Assembly: GCA_903834785.1 (NCBI GenBank)
Contig: CAILKP010000069.1
Coordinates: 62,001 to 126,000 of the forward strand
DNA from: an uncultured bacterium
GTDB taxonomy: Bacteria > Planctomycetota > Phycisphaerae > Phycisphaerales > UBA1924
Reading direction: 5' to 3'
DNA: 64,000 bases
The notes beneath the pieces were generated by a model. The model ran no database searches and was not told the origin of the DNA. It saw nothing but the letters and a program-made list of their open reading frames with translations. Positions 45,526-55,522 of the stretch are shown here, piece by piece. How positions within the stretch are numbered: position 1 is the stretch's first letter; each line of letters opens with the position of its first letter. Both the position numbers and the translations under genes were made by a program.

Positions 45526-45711
45526 CGCCTGGCCGAAGTCCATCGGGCGATTCACCGGAGATTGCCCGCACACTGGCGTTTCCAGCATTCTCGGGTATAT
45601 TTCAGCCAGCCGGATCGCCACCCGGCGATCCTCCGGTTGTCCATGCCCGCGGGGGCAGGCGCCATCCGGTTGGGGGGCACCTCACCACAGCTTTGCAAGC
45701 ATTTGTTCACC

Positions 45712-48700
45712 ATGACTCGCAGCCACACCTCGCCATTTCTGCCCGCCATCGTTCTCCTTGCCGCGGCGGGCTTCGCCGGTACGGCACTGGCTGTGCCCGG
45801 GCTGATTCAGCACGTCCCGGCGACCCCGGTCTTCGGTGAGGCCTCGGGCATCACCATGCGCGAGCCCGATGCACCGCGCGAGGACGAACCGGTGACGCTT
45901 TGGCTGAAGGTGGGCCCGTCGTTCAGCTATCAGAACGTGTGGATCTACTACACCACCGACGGCAGCGAGCCGCTGGGACAGTTCGGCGTGTCGTTCCAGA
46001 CGACGACCAGCCTGCGCAGCGACACCGGCGGTGTCACGTTCGTGCGCAACCAACCCAACGGCTTCGGAGGCAACGACGACTGGTGGCGGGCCACCCTCCC
46101 GGCCGTCGCCCGGCTGTACGGCCGGACGATTCGCTACAAGATCAGCGTGCAGGACGGTGGCACCGAGACGTTCGCCAACGGCGGTGCCGCGTACAGCTAC
46201 GACGTGAAGCTCGCCTGGCCGGGCCAGGGTGCCGCGTTCCCGGGGGCTGAGGGCATCGGCTACCCACCGGTGCACTTCTGGAAGGAAGAGGGCGTTGTCG
46301 GCAACAACTGGATCAACGCGATGCTCGACAGCAACGGCAGCGTGTTTGATGTGTACTACCCCGGTGCCGGCGCGGTGCAGGGCGTGGGAACCAAGAACGA
46401 GGGATACGTTGACGGTCCCGATACCTTCCCCGCGGGCCTGCCGCTGGACAACCGCGGCCAGATGCACCTGAACATCGCGATGCCCGGCATCCGCTTCAAT
46501 GGCAGAACGCACTGGCTGAGCAACTCAACAGCGGCGAGCTACAGCGGCATCACCCAGCAGTACGTGGCGGATACCAACACCATCCGCACCGTCAGCACGC
46601 TGACCGCCGACGGGGCCAACATCCGCGTCGAGCAGTACGACTTTTCACCAAAGGGCATCACCTATCCCAACGGCGGCACGGGCAAGGGCATGGTGATCAA
46701 GCGGATGGTGCTGACCAACCAGAGCAGCCAGCCGCGCGACTTGAACGTGTACTACTACGCCGACACGGCCATCAACGGCGGCGATTCGTACGACGGCTCG
46801 TTTGTTGACACCGCCCGCGGCGCGATGGTGCACTACGACAACACCCAGCGCACCGTCACCGGCACGGGGTCCATCGGCGCGGGGCAGGAGTACAACCCGA
46901 CGACCTTCAGCGGGTACGACAAAAACGTTTCAATCTACCTGGCCATGGCGATGAAGTCAGGCGCAGCAGGCAGCGCGGGCGGCACACTCTCGCGCGACTC
47001 GTGGCGCGACACCAGCGGCGACAGCGGCATCGGGTGGATCGGCCAGAAGGTCAGCATCCCTGCCGGTCAGACGCGCGAGGTCAGCTTCATCATCGCCGGC
47101 GGCTTTGACCCCTTCGCTGGCGCCGCCGGCACGTACACATCGCAGATCACCCCGGTCATTGACTGGTTCCAGGCCGCCGACCTGACCAGCGCGATGAACA
47201 CGACCGACGCGTACTGGCAGAGCTTCCTGGACTCCGGCGTCACCGCCGAGACCCCGGATCCGGCGATGAACACGCTCTTCCGCCGCGGCTTGCTGGCCAC
47301 CATGCTGCACTTTGATGAGAAGTCCGGCGGCCTCATCGCCGGCTTCCGCAACGGGGCCTACCCGTTTGTGTGGCCGCGGGACATGGCCTGGGCAGGCGTC
47401 ACGCTCGCCCGGACCGGGCACACCGACATCGTCCGCCAGATGACCGCGTACCTGCGCGACACCACCTTCCGCGCCTTTGAGACCTGGACACCGGCCAACA
47501 CGCCCGGCTTTGCCGCGGCGGGCGGCAGCCCGTTCTACGGCACGCGCAAGGGCTTCTGGCGGCAGAAGTACACGACCGACGGGTACATCGTCTGGGGCGC
47601 GCCGCAGGTTGACGAAACCGCTGTGTTCCCGTGGATGACCTGGTACAACTATCTTGTTGAAGGTGATGCCAGCTACTTCAACCTGGCCGAGCCCGGCAAT
47701 CCGGCCAACACCACCTACGCCGCGGTGAAGGACGCCGCGATTGCCATGAGCCAGACCAGCACGGTCGACGGTTCGCGGCTGAACCTGCGGCCGAGCTACC
47801 CGGGTTCATCGACGCAGCAGATGTACTCCAACAACATCTGGGAGGACAGCTACGACACGTTTGCGTTCTCCAACGCCAACATCGTGCGCGGGCTGCGCGA
47901 TGCCGCGCAGATCGCCGGCCTGCTGGGCCAGCCCGCCGATGCCACGGACTTTGCAAGCCGTGCGAACGCCATCCTCGCCGGCCTGAACGACAAGCTGGAC
48001 TGGAATCGCGAGAACACGGACATCTCGCTGCTGGGCATCGTGTATCCGTGGGAAACGCACACGCCCGATGACCCCAAGGCCGTGCGCATCATCAACCGCA
48101 TCAACGGCGTCGCCGCCGATGGCAACGGCCAGACCAAGCCGCTGGTCCGCTTCGCCGGTCAGTACCAGAACAACGCCAGCGACTGGGTGGGCCTGATCGA
48201 CCGCTACTACGGCGACGGCTACTGGGGCAACCCGGCCAACGGCCCCACGCCCGGAGGCCCCTGGTTCCTGAGCACCATGTGGTACGGCGTGTACTACGCG
48301 ATGCGTCAGGACCTGACAGCCGGCACCGCCGACATTGACAACCACCTCTTCCGCCTGCAACGCACGGCCGACCACAACGGCCCGCTGGGCCTGGGTGCCG
48401 AGCAGATGGCCCCGGCCAACTCGCTGCTGTACCCCGGCCAGACCGACTTCACGCTGCAGACGGCCTGGCCCAACGCATGGGAGTCCATGAGCTTCTATGT
48501 CGATGCGATCATGATGTTCATCGACTACACCCCCGATGCGCCGGGCAACACGCTGCGGATCGAGCCCAAGCTCCCCTCGGCCTGGAATGCGATGAGCTTC
48601 CGCAACCTGCGCGTCGGCGGCAAGCGGTTTGACATCGCTGTGACGCAGGATGCCGCGGGTGCCGTGCACACCATCACCGGAGTCAGCGGTGGAGCCACCG

Positions 48701-49104
48701 CATTCTCAACGGTGCTGCGCCTCAGCCCCGGCACCATCCCCTGCGGCGTGACTGTCTCCGGCGGCACACTGGACGCGTTCAGCTTCGATGCAGCCACCGG
48801 CCGGCTGTCCGTCACCGGCCAACTCAATGCCGCGGCGGGCGGCAGCACCGTCATCCAGGCACGCACCACCTGCGCCTGCTCGCTGGCGGATGTCGCCGGT
48901 GGCGGCGACACCGGCACCGAGCCCGATGGCACCGTCGATGGGTCCGACTTCATCGCCTTCATCAACAGCTTCGCCATCGGTGATGCCGCGGTGGATGCAA
49001 CGGCCGATGTGGCGGGCGGCGGCGATACCGGCGAGCAGCCCGATGGCACCATCGACGGCTCGGACTTCATCGCGTTTATCAACGCATTTGCGATCGGGTG
49101 CTGA
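45712..49104 (+). CDS. GH15-like glucoamylase-type enzyme with GC-type dockerin
   Basis: A 1130-aa exported protein. The start is ATG 45712, with a signal peptide (ending GTALA). An N-terminal beta-sandwich domain (about 30-300; LWLKVGPSFSYQNVWIYYTTDGSEP) precedes a GH15-like (alpha/alpha)6 barrel (about 530-950): VWPRDMAWAGVTLAR near 553, QVDETAVFPW, NNIWEDSYDTFAFSNAN near 708 (possible general acid Glu) and LGAEQMAPAN near 895 (possible base Glu). The C-terminus is a full GC-type dockerin with two half-repeats (DGTVDGSDFIAFINSF, DGTIDGSDFIAFINAF) ending Gly-Cys. It probably cleaves alpha-glucans outside the cell. Confidence 0.88.
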   Translation: MTRSHTSPFLPAIVLLAAAGFAGTALAVPGLIQHVPATPVFGEASGITMREPDAPREDEPVTLWLKVGPSFSYQNVWIYYTTDGSEPLGQFGVSFQTTTSLRSDTGGVTFVRNQPNGFGGNDDWWRATLPAVARLYGRTIRYKISVQDGGTETFANGGAAYSYDVKLAWPGQGAAFPGAEGIGYPPVHFWKEEGVVGNNWINAMLDSNGSVFDVYYPGAGAVQGVGTKNEGYVDGPDTFPAGLPLDNRGQMHLNIAMPGIRFNGRTHWLSNSTAASYSGITQQYVADTNTIRTVSTLTADGANIRVEQYDFSPKGITYPNGGTGKGMVIKRMVLTNQSSQPRDLNVYYYADTAINGGDSYDGSFVDTARGAMVHYDNTQRTVTGTGSIGAGQEYNPTTFSGYDKNVSIYLAMAMKSGAAGSAGGTLSRDSWRDTSGDSGIGWIGQKVSIPAGQTREVSFIIAGGFDPFAGAAGTYTSQITPVIDWFQAADLTSAMNTTDAYWQSFLDSGVTAETPDPAMNTLFRRGLLATMLHFDEKSGGLIAGFRNGAYPFVWPRDMAWAGVTLARTGHTDIVRQMTAYLRDTTFRAFETWTPANTPGFAAAGGSPFYGTRKGFWRQKYTTDGYIVWGAPQVDETAVFPWMTWYNYLVEGDASYFNLAEPGNPANTTYAAVKDAAIAMSQTSTVDGSRLNLRPSYPGSSTQQMYSNNIWEDSYDTFAFSNANIVRGLRDAAQIAGLLGQPADATDFASRANAILAGLNDKLDWNRENTDISLLGIVYPWETHTPDDPKAVRIINRINGVAADGNGQTKPLVRFAGQYQNNASDWVGLIDRYYGDGYWGNPANGPTPGGPWFLSTMWYGVYYAMRQDLTAGTADIDNHLFRLQRTADHNGPLGLGAEQMAPANSLLYPGQTDFTLQTAWPNAWESMSFYVDAIMMFIDYTPDAPGNTLRIEPKLPSAWNAMSFRNLRVGGKRFDIAVTQDAAGAVHTITGVSGGATAFSTVLRLSPGTIPCGVTVSGGTLDAFSFDAATGRLSVTGQLNAAAGGSTVIQARTTCACSLADVAGGGDTGTEPDGTVDGSDFIAFINSFAIGDAAVDATADVAGGGDTGEQPDGTIDGSDFIAFINAFAIGC

Positions 49105-49162
49105 TCAGGCTCACCCGGGAAAGTACTGAGCGACGCTCCGAACAGACCCGGACCGAACCGAC

Positions 49163-49210
49163 AACCCCCCGGTTCAGGGCGTTCGCACACGCCAAGGAAC
49201 CGGGGGTTTT
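49163..49210 (+). terminator. Rho-independent terminator with inner stem
   Basis: AACCCCCCGGTTC pairs with GAACCGGGGGTT (one bulged C), and an inner GGCGT/ACGCC stem extends it; TTTT follows. It comes about 60 bases after the GH15-like gene. Confidence 0.85.
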
Positions 49211-49393
49211 GCTGGCCGCGGCGGAACCATGGTTCACACTAATGCGAAGATTTGGAATAGACGCCGCTCGGCGTCGTTGTCTCGTCGGATCCGTGTGCGT
49301 CTGCGATCGGCTTCCCTGCCGCTCGGCGGGCCTCTGGCCCGGCCGGACCACTGGATTTCAAGAGCCGCTTGTGCTTTGCCTTCGGAGAACACC

Positions 49394-52300
49394 ATGACCT
49401 GTGCCGTACCCGTCCGCGCGTTGTCCGTGCTTGCATTGTGTTTGCTTGCGGGCCATGCCGCGGCGGTGGTTGATGATGCAGCCCCCGTCCGCAAGGGCGT
49501 GGTGGGCATGGTCAACGAGGGACTGGCCTTCAAGGACACCGGGCTGCCCAACTTCGATGCTCGGCTCGACCGTAAGTTTGATGCCCGCCGCCCGGCCCAC
49601 AGCGCCGCGTATTTGAAGGATCTGGCCAAGCTCCAGAACAAGGTCGATGGCCTGACGGTTGATGATGACCAGTTCTTCGGCACCCCGCGGTTTGTGCGGT
49701 CCACGCGTCAGCTGCTGACCGCCCCCGCCGCCGCGGCACCCCGCGATGTGCTCTACCGGTTCGCTCGCGAGTATCGCGGGCTGCTGGGGACCGACGAGTC
49801 GGAGATCCTCAGCAACCGCTACGAGCGGGACTTTGTCACCGACCACAACGGTGTCCGGCACCTGACAATCATCCAGCAGTACGCCGGGGTTGACATTCTC
49901 AACGCCGAGCTCAAGGCCAATGTGACGCGCAAGGGCGAGCTGATCAACATCTCCAGCACGCTGCTGAACCGTCCGGCGGGCGACTTTGCTCCCGCCGCCG
50001 GGACGCTCAGTGATGCCGACGCGATCGCGCTGGCCGCCGCGGCCTGCGGTGTGCCCATCGGTTCGGAACTCACCGCCGAGACCGAGCCGACCGGCAGCAA
50101 CCTCAAGCGGACGTGGAAGACCCCGGCCGAGCTGCGAGCCAACGACGCGCTGGAGACCAGTTTTACCTGGTTCGCACTGGACAATGGCACGATCCGGCCC
50201 GCCTGGAACGTGGCCATCGCGGTCAAGGGCATCGGCCACACGTACGACGTGGTCATTGATGCGGCCGATGGCACCATGCTGGCCCGCACCAACCGGCTCT
50301 CGTTCTTCCAGACCCAGCCGATGACCTTCCGCGTGTACACGACCGTGAACCCCAACCCGGGGCCGACAACGCTGACGCCCGACGGCACGCAGTACCCCGC
50401 GGCCAGCCGCACGCTGGTGACGGTCAACCCGGCAGACTATCTGGCGTTCTCGCCGCAGGGCTGGATCGCCGACGGCGGCACCACGACGCTGGGCAACAAC
50501 GTCATCGCGTACCCGGACACCAACAACAGCAACACCGTTGATGAGGCCCAGCCCACCAGCGCAACGCGGGCGTTTGACTTTGCGATGGATGTCACGCAGG
50601 CACCGTCAACGTACCTCAACGCCTCGACCACACAGCTGTTCTATCTGGCCAACGTCTACCACGACCGGCTGTACGCGCTGGGCTTCAACGAGGTCGCCTC
50701 GAACTTCCAGCAGTCCAACTTCTCTTTCGGCGGCACCGCCGGTGACCGCGTCCTGGCTGAGACGCAGGACGGCAGTGGCACCAACAACGCCAACTTCTCG
50801 ACCACCGGCACCGATGGCTCGATCGGGCGCGTGCAGATGTACAACTTCACCTCTCCGACGCCCGACCGCGACGGCTCGTTTGACCGCGATGTGGTGTACC
50901 ACGAACTGACGCACGGCACCTCGATCCGCCTGCACCGCGGGCTCAACGCCAACCAGTCCGCCGGCATGGGTGAGGGCTGGAGCGACTTCTTTGCCATCGG
51001 CCTGGGCCAGACCGCCGCGGACGACCCTAACGCCCCGATCGCCTCGGGCGCGTACGCCAGCTATCTCTTCGGCGGGAACACCTCCAGCAACTACTTCGGC
51101 ATCCGACGCTTCCCCTACAGCACCAGTTTCAGCATCAACCCGCTGACGTTCAAGAGCATCGACCCCGGCCAGGCCACCTTCCCCTCCGGCGTCCCGCGCG
51201 GGCCCCTCGGCAGCACGACCGTCTCGGCGGTGCACAACGTCGGCGAGGTCTGGTGCAACATGCTTAACGAGTGCCGCGCCGGCCTGATCGCCGCCCTCGG
51301 CTGGCCCGGCAACGAACTCATGCTCCAACTCACCGTTGACGGCATGAAGCTCTCACCGACCAACCCCACCTTTGTCCAGTCGCGCGATGCCATCCTGCAG
51401 GCGGACCTGGTCAGCAGCGGCGGCGACAACGCCGGCACCCTGTGGACGGCCTTCGCCAAACGCGGCATCGGCTTCGGTGCCGTGGCACCGGCCAGCACCA
51501 CCACCACCGGCGTCGTTGAGAGCTTCAACCAGCCAATCTTTGTGACCTTCTCGTTCCCCGACGGCCGGCCGACCCAGATCCTCCCCGACGGGCCGACGAC
51601 CATCCGCGTCAGCGCCACCGGCACCGGGCTGACGATCTCCCCCGACTCGGGCACCGTGACCTGGGCCTACGACACCGCCGTACCGCAGACCACGCCGATG
51701 ACCGAGATCGCCCCCGGCCAGTACATCGCCAGCATCCCCGCCGGTGAGTGCTTCAGCACGCTGACCTACTCCTTTGCCGTCAACACCTCCGCCGGGCTCC
51801 GCGCCTCACCGACCGGTGCACCGACTGAGAGCTACTCGGGTAACGTCTACTCCGGTCGTGTGACCACCTTTGCCGACAACTTCGAGGCCGCCCGCGGCTG
51901 GACCGTGGGCCCCAACACCGCCACTGCCGGCCTGTGGGTCCGCGGCGTGCCGATTGCTACCGCTGCCCAGCCCGGCTCCGGCAGCACCGGGGCAGGTACG
52001 CAGTGCTTCTTCACCGGCCAGGGCGCCACGGGCGGTGCGGTCGGTGCCGCGGATATCGATGGCGGATTCACCACGCTGACAAGCCCCGTGCTCAATCTCG
52101 CCGGCACAGTCAACCCCGTCATCAGTTACGCCCGCTGGTACAGCAACGGCGCAGGCGCCTCGCCCTTTGCCGACACCTTCGCGGTCGATGTCTCAACCAA
52201 CGGCGGAGCAACCTGGGTCCGCGCCGAGACCATCGGACCCGGCAGTGCCGCCGATCCCAACACGAACCCGGGCTGGATCCAGGCCTCCTGGTCGCTGCTG

Positions 52301-52663
52301 AGCCTTGGCCTGGCCCCGACCAACAACGTCAGGGTCCGCTTCGTCGCCGATGACAGCGGTAGCGGCTCCGTCGTCGAGGCCGCCATCGACGAGTTCACCG
52401 TCTCCGACCTGACCTGCACGCCCCCCACTGTCGCCTGCTCGCTGGCCGATGTCGCCGGCGGCGGTGACACCGGCAACCTGCCCGACGGCACGCTCGACGG
52501 CGCGGACTTCATCGCCTTCATCAACAGCTTCGGCCTGGGCGATGCATCGGCTGATGCCACCGCCGATGTCGCCGGCGGCGGCAGCAACGGCGACCAGCCC
52601 GATGGAACCATCGACGGCTCGGACTTCATCGCCTTCATCAACGCCTTTGCGGCTGGCTGCTGA
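49394..52663 (+). CDS. M36 (fungalysin-type) metalloprotease with GC-type dockerin
   Basis: A 1089-aa secreted protein; GGAG precedes ATG 49394 by six bases. A signal peptide (ending HAAA) is followed by a propeptide region with FTP-like features (YRGLLGTDESEI, VRHLTIIQQYAGVDI), then the M36 peptidase: VVYHELTHGTS (HELTH 503-507) and GMGEGWSDFFA (third zinc ligand Glu, about 532). A C-terminal beta-sandwich (about 825-1010) precedes a two-half GC-type dockerin ending AFAAGC. Such peptidases degrade external protein. Its layout parallels the protease at 20629-23133 although the catalytic domains differ. Confidence 0.9.
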   Translation: MTCAVPVRALSVLALCLLAGHAAAVVDDAAPVRKGVVGMVNEGLAFKDTGLPNFDARLDRKFDARRPAHSAAYLKDLAKLQNKVDGLTVDDDQFFGTPRFVRSTRQLLTAPAAAAPRDVLYRFAREYRGLLGTDESEILSNRYERDFVTDHNGVRHLTIIQQYAGVDILNAELKANVTRKGELINISSTLLNRPAGDFAPAAGTLSDADAIALAAAACGVPIGSELTAETEPTGSNLKRTWKTPAELRANDALETSFTWFALDNGTIRPAWNVAIAVKGIGHTYDVVIDAADGTMLARTNRLSFFQTQPMTFRVYTTVNPNPGPTTLTPDGTQYPAASRTLVTVNPADYLAFSPQGWIADGGTTTLGNNVIAYPDTNNSNTVDEAQPTSATRAFDFAMDVTQAPSTYLNASTTQLFYLANVYHDRLYALGFNEVASNFQQSNFSFGGTAGDRVLAETQDGSGTNNANFSTTGTDGSIGRVQMYNFTSPTPDRDGSFDRDVVYHELTHGTSIRLHRGLNANQSAGMGEGWSDFFAIGLGQTAADDPNAPIASGAYASYLFGGNTSSNYFGIRRFPYSTSFSINPLTFKSIDPGQATFPSGVPRGPLGSTTVSAVHNVGEVWCNMLNECRAGLIAALGWPGNELMLQLTVDGMKLSPTNPTFVQSRDAILQADLVSSGGDNAGTLWTAFAKRGIGFGAVAPASTTTTGVVESFNQPIFVTFSFPDGRPTQILPDGPTTIRVSATGTGLTISPDSGTVTWAYDTAVPQTTPMTEIAPGQYIASIPAGECFSTLTYSFAVNTSAGLRASPTGAPTESYSGNVYSGRVTTFADNFEAARGWTVGPNTATAGLWVRGVPIATAAQPGSGSTGAGTQCFFTGQGATGGAVGAADIDGGFTTLTSPVLNLAGTVNPVISYARWYSNGAGASPFADTFAVDVSTNGGATWVRAETIGPGSAADPNTNPGWIQASWSLLSLGLAPTNNVRVRFVADDSGSGSVVEAAIDEFTVSDLTCTPPTVACSLADVAGGGDTGNLPDGTLDGADFIAFINSFGLGDASADATADVAGGGSNGDQPDGTIDGSDFIAFINAFAAGC

Positions 52664-53191
52664 TCGCGACAAGCCCCTCTTCACCCCGGTCGGCGAATCC
52701 TCATTTTCTCACGGGCGACTCCGCAATCGCGGAGTCGCCCGTTGTCTTTGTTCTGCGCGACCGATTCGACTCTGCGCTGTTCCCGGGGCGGCAGGTGCTC
52801 ACCGCCACCAGCCGCACAGGCAGTTTGCAGCCGGGTCCGCTTCAAGCTCACAACGCCCCGATCAGCATGGCGAACAACGCTGCGGCGGCATCGAGCGGAC
52901 GCTGCGAACTGCGCCGGTGCTGTCGAACCGCATGCCGGTCGCGACGAAACAGCCGAATGCCGCACCGACGTTGCAGAGGACACAGCACGCCACGCCGCAC
53001 GTTATCGGATGTGGGCGTGTCAACCAGCGTTTTTAAGCCAAAAGACCGATTTCTGTTGATGAACGCTGGAGGCGTGGTAACTTGTGCCCCTCATTGCTCG
53101 ATGTCCCGGACCCCGCTATCGGTTGGGCCCGCGCTTCTCTTCTTAGGCATGGCGGTGGGCGAGTTGACCCTCTCTTTCGGAGCCGATCGTT
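52664..53191. other. Intergenic region with promoter potential
   Basis: Apart from the terminator at its left end, no gene is supported. A TTTTTAAGCC patch near 53030 and AT-rich sequence upstream of 53060 may hold the promoter of the FG-GAP gene. Confidence 0.3.
52711..52748 (+). terminator. Strong terminator hairpin
   Basis: ACGGGCGACTCCGC and GCGGAGTCGCCCGT form a perfect 14-bp stem with an AATC loop, then TGTCTT. It ends the M36 protease gene. Confidence 0.85.
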
Positions 53192-55324
53192 ATGCGCACG
53201 CTGTTTTCCCCTTCGTCGCGGTCCTCGGGCCGCTGCTCTGTTGCCGTTCTACATCGCTTGATTGGGCCGATGGCCGTGCCTGGCCCGCGTCGGCTCAGCC
53301 TTGCGATGACCATGCTGCTGGCGATGGGTGCGTGGGGCACGGGGACTGCAGCAATGGCCCAGTGCGCCATCACCTTCGCCCCGCCGGTCAGCGCCTCCCC
53401 GGGAACGTTGGCCTCCGGTGTGACCACTGGAGACTTGAACGCAGACGGCAGGGCCGATCTGGCATACGTCATCGAAGGTGACGGGAGCCTCCGGTGGCGT
53501 CTGAGCAACGGCGACGGCACCTTCTCCGCCGAAGCCAGCATCACCCGTGGAGTCACCTCGGTGAGGGCGATGGCAAGCGGTGACTTCAACGGTGACGGCA
53601 AACTCGATCAGATTGTCCACGGGTACTACGTCATCAACAACGTCGTCACCTTCGCAATTTCATTCATGGCGGGAAACGGCAACGGCACGTTCCTCGCTCC
53701 CGTTCTGACCTCAGGCGTGCAGAACGGGATGAGCGCCGAGTCCATTGCGACCGGAGACTTCAACGGCGATGGCAAGCTCGATGTCGCGTTGACGACCGGC
53801 AACAACGCGCTCATCACGATCGCGCTCGGAAACGGCGATGGCACGTTCGGCACAATCACAACCATCAACGTCGCTCCGGGCTATTGGACGTCCGGCCTTG
53901 CGGTGGCGGACTTCAACGCAGATGGGCGTCCGGATGTGGCGGTGTCATCGATGGCCCCCACCAACGGCGGCGTTGTTTCGGTCCTGCTTGGAAACGGCAA
54001 CGGAACGTTTGCTCCGGCCATCACCACAGGCCAGGTTGGATCGTCGCCCACTCGCATCGTCGCCGCTGATCTCAACGCAGACGGACGAGTTGATGTGGCT
54101 GTTTCCTGCCAAGGCGGAGTCAACACGGACGGCAATCTCGCCGTACTGCTGGGAATCGGCGACGGCAGCTTTGCCGCTCCGGTCAGCTACCTCTCTGGAA
54201 ACGACTTCAAAAACGGACTGGTGTGCGCCGACTTTAACAACGATGGCAAACTCGACCTTGCCGCGGAACGCTGGGGTCAGGTCAATGGCGTGTTCAACAC
54301 TCCAACCGTTTACATTCTGGCCGGAATCGGCGACGGCACCTTCGTCTCGTCGCCGATCACAATCAACTTCCCACAGGCGAACTCAGCCACCCGTGCATCC
54401 CTCGCCCTCGCCGATTTCAATAATGACGGCAAGGCCGATCTGGTCGTGCCCTTCAGTCTCGCGGCGATGCTCAACACTTCGTCGGGTGTCGCAACACCGG
54501 TCTTCACCGTTCAGCCGACGGGCCAACTTGTTGCCTTGGGCGCCAGCGTGTCGCTGACCGCGGCGGCCAACTTCTTTTCGAGCCCGGCCGTGTACCAGTG
54601 GCGGCGCAACGGTGTGGCATTGACCAACGGCGGCTCGGTCTCCGGCGCCACGACGGCGACCTTGACCATCAACCCCGCTTCCGCTTCCGACCAGGCCGTC
54701 TACGACGTGCAGGCCTTCAGCAGCAGTTGCGGCGGCGTGCAGAACACCGCGACCAGCGCTCCGGCGGTGCTCGCCTTGACCTCGCAGCCATGCCCGCCGG
54801 TTTCCATCGCCAACGACTCGTGCACTACACCCTTCCCGGTCATCAACGGTTCCACGATGATCTTCAGCACCACCGGCGCCACCACCGACGGTCCGACTGA
54901 GGCGCTGACCGCCGGACGGCCAGCAGCCAACGACCTCTGGTTCCTCTACACCGCGCCTTGCACGGGCGTCGCATCGGTCAACCTCTGCGGATCGAACTTC
55001 GATACCATGGTGGCGGTCTACAACGGCATCGCCTGCCCGACCGCGCCCAACACCGCCATCGCAGGCAACGACGATGCCGGCACTGGCTGCTTCGGTTTGG
55101 CGTCTTACACGACGTTCCCATGCACAATGGGGAGCCAGTACCTCATCCGCGCCGGCGGGTTTGACGAACCCACCGGAACGGTGCACATGACCATCACGTG
55201 CGCGATGGCACCGAGCTGCCTGGCCGACCTCGTTGGCGGCGGTGACGACGGCCTCGTACCCGATGGCACCATCGACGGCGCCGACTTCATCGCCTTCATC
55301 AACGCCTTCGCGGCCGGGTGCTGA
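53192..55324 (+). CDS. FG-GAP propeller protein with Ig domain and half GC-type dockerin
   Basis: A 710-aa exported protein; GGAG lies ten bases upstream of ATG 53192. The signal peptide is long (about 57 residues, ending AMAQ); internal ATGs at 53270 or 53306 would shorten it. Seven FG-GAP/VCBS units follow (DLNADGRADL, DFNGDGKLDQ, DFNGDGKLDV and so on), matching a seven-bladed integrin-like propeller with Ca-binding loops. Then come an Ig-like domain (about 435-530), a Cys-containing beta domain (about 540-670) and a single GC-type dockerin half (DGTIDGADFIAFINAF) ending AAGC. The other tails have two halves. It may bind ligands or a matrix. Confidence 0.87.
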   Translation: MRTLFSPSSRSSGRCSVAVLHRLIGPMAVPGPRRLSLAMTMLLAMGAWGTGTAAMAQCAITFAPPVSASPGTLASGVTTGDLNADGRADLAYVIEGDGSLRWRLSNGDGTFSAEASITRGVTSVRAMASGDFNGDGKLDQIVHGYYVINNVVTFAISFMAGNGNGTFLAPVLTSGVQNGMSAESIATGDFNGDGKLDVALTTGNNALITIALGNGDGTFGTITTINVAPGYWTSGLAVADFNADGRPDVAVSSMAPTNGGVVSVLLGNGNGTFAPAITTGQVGSSPTRIVAADLNADGRVDVAVSCQGGVNTDGNLAVLLGIGDGSFAAPVSYLSGNDFKNGLVCADFNNDGKLDLAAERWGQVNGVFNTPTVYILAGIGDGTFVSSPITINFPQANSATRASLALADFNNDGKADLVVPFSLAAMLNTSSGVATPVFTVQPTGQLVALGASVSLTAAANFFSSPAVYQWRRNGVALTNGGSVSGATTATLTINPASASDQAVYDVQAFSSSCGGVQNTATSAPAVLALTSQPCPPVSIANDSCTTPFPVINGSTMIFSTTGATTDGPTEALTAGRPAANDLWFLYTAPCTGVASVNLCGSNFDTMVAVYNGIACPTAPNTAIAGNDDAGTGCFGLASYTTFPCTMGSQYLIRAGGFDEPTGTVHMTITCAMAPSCLADLVGGGDDGLVPDGTIDGADFIAFINAFAAGC

Positions 55325-55440
55325 GGAAGGGGAGTGGGCCGGGGGTCCCAGGGGCCAACGGTCGTAGCGGACGAGGATCGAGCCGACGCAGAAAGCGTCG
55401 CCTTTGCCGATTTGCTGTGGCCGTTGCCTCCAAAACGACT

Positions 55441-55470
55441 GAGGGCCGCAGGTGGAAGTCTGCGGCCCTC
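55441..55470. terminator. Bidirectional terminator hairpin
   Basis: GAGGGCCGCAG and CTGCGGCCCTC form an 11-bp perfect stem with an 8-base loop between two convergent genes. Confidence 0.75.
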
Positions 55471-55522
55471 GCGTGTTCTGCTCTCTCTTCTCATGCTCCC
55501 GCACTTTGCGGGGGGGGGAAGA

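Noticed and set aside
53058-53077. A 20-base stretch (GATGAACGCTGGAGGCGTGG) that matches the 5' region of bacterial 16S rRNA at 19 of 20 positions, from memory
   Set aside because: The similarity stops on both sides, so there is no rRNA gene. It may be coincidence; a search for longer rRNA similarity in 53000-53190 would settle it.
52795-53481. A 228-codon frame between the M36 and FG-GAP genes
   Set aside because: It overlaps the FG-GAP gene in another frame, has no domain and is Cys/Arg-rich in the way shadows are.
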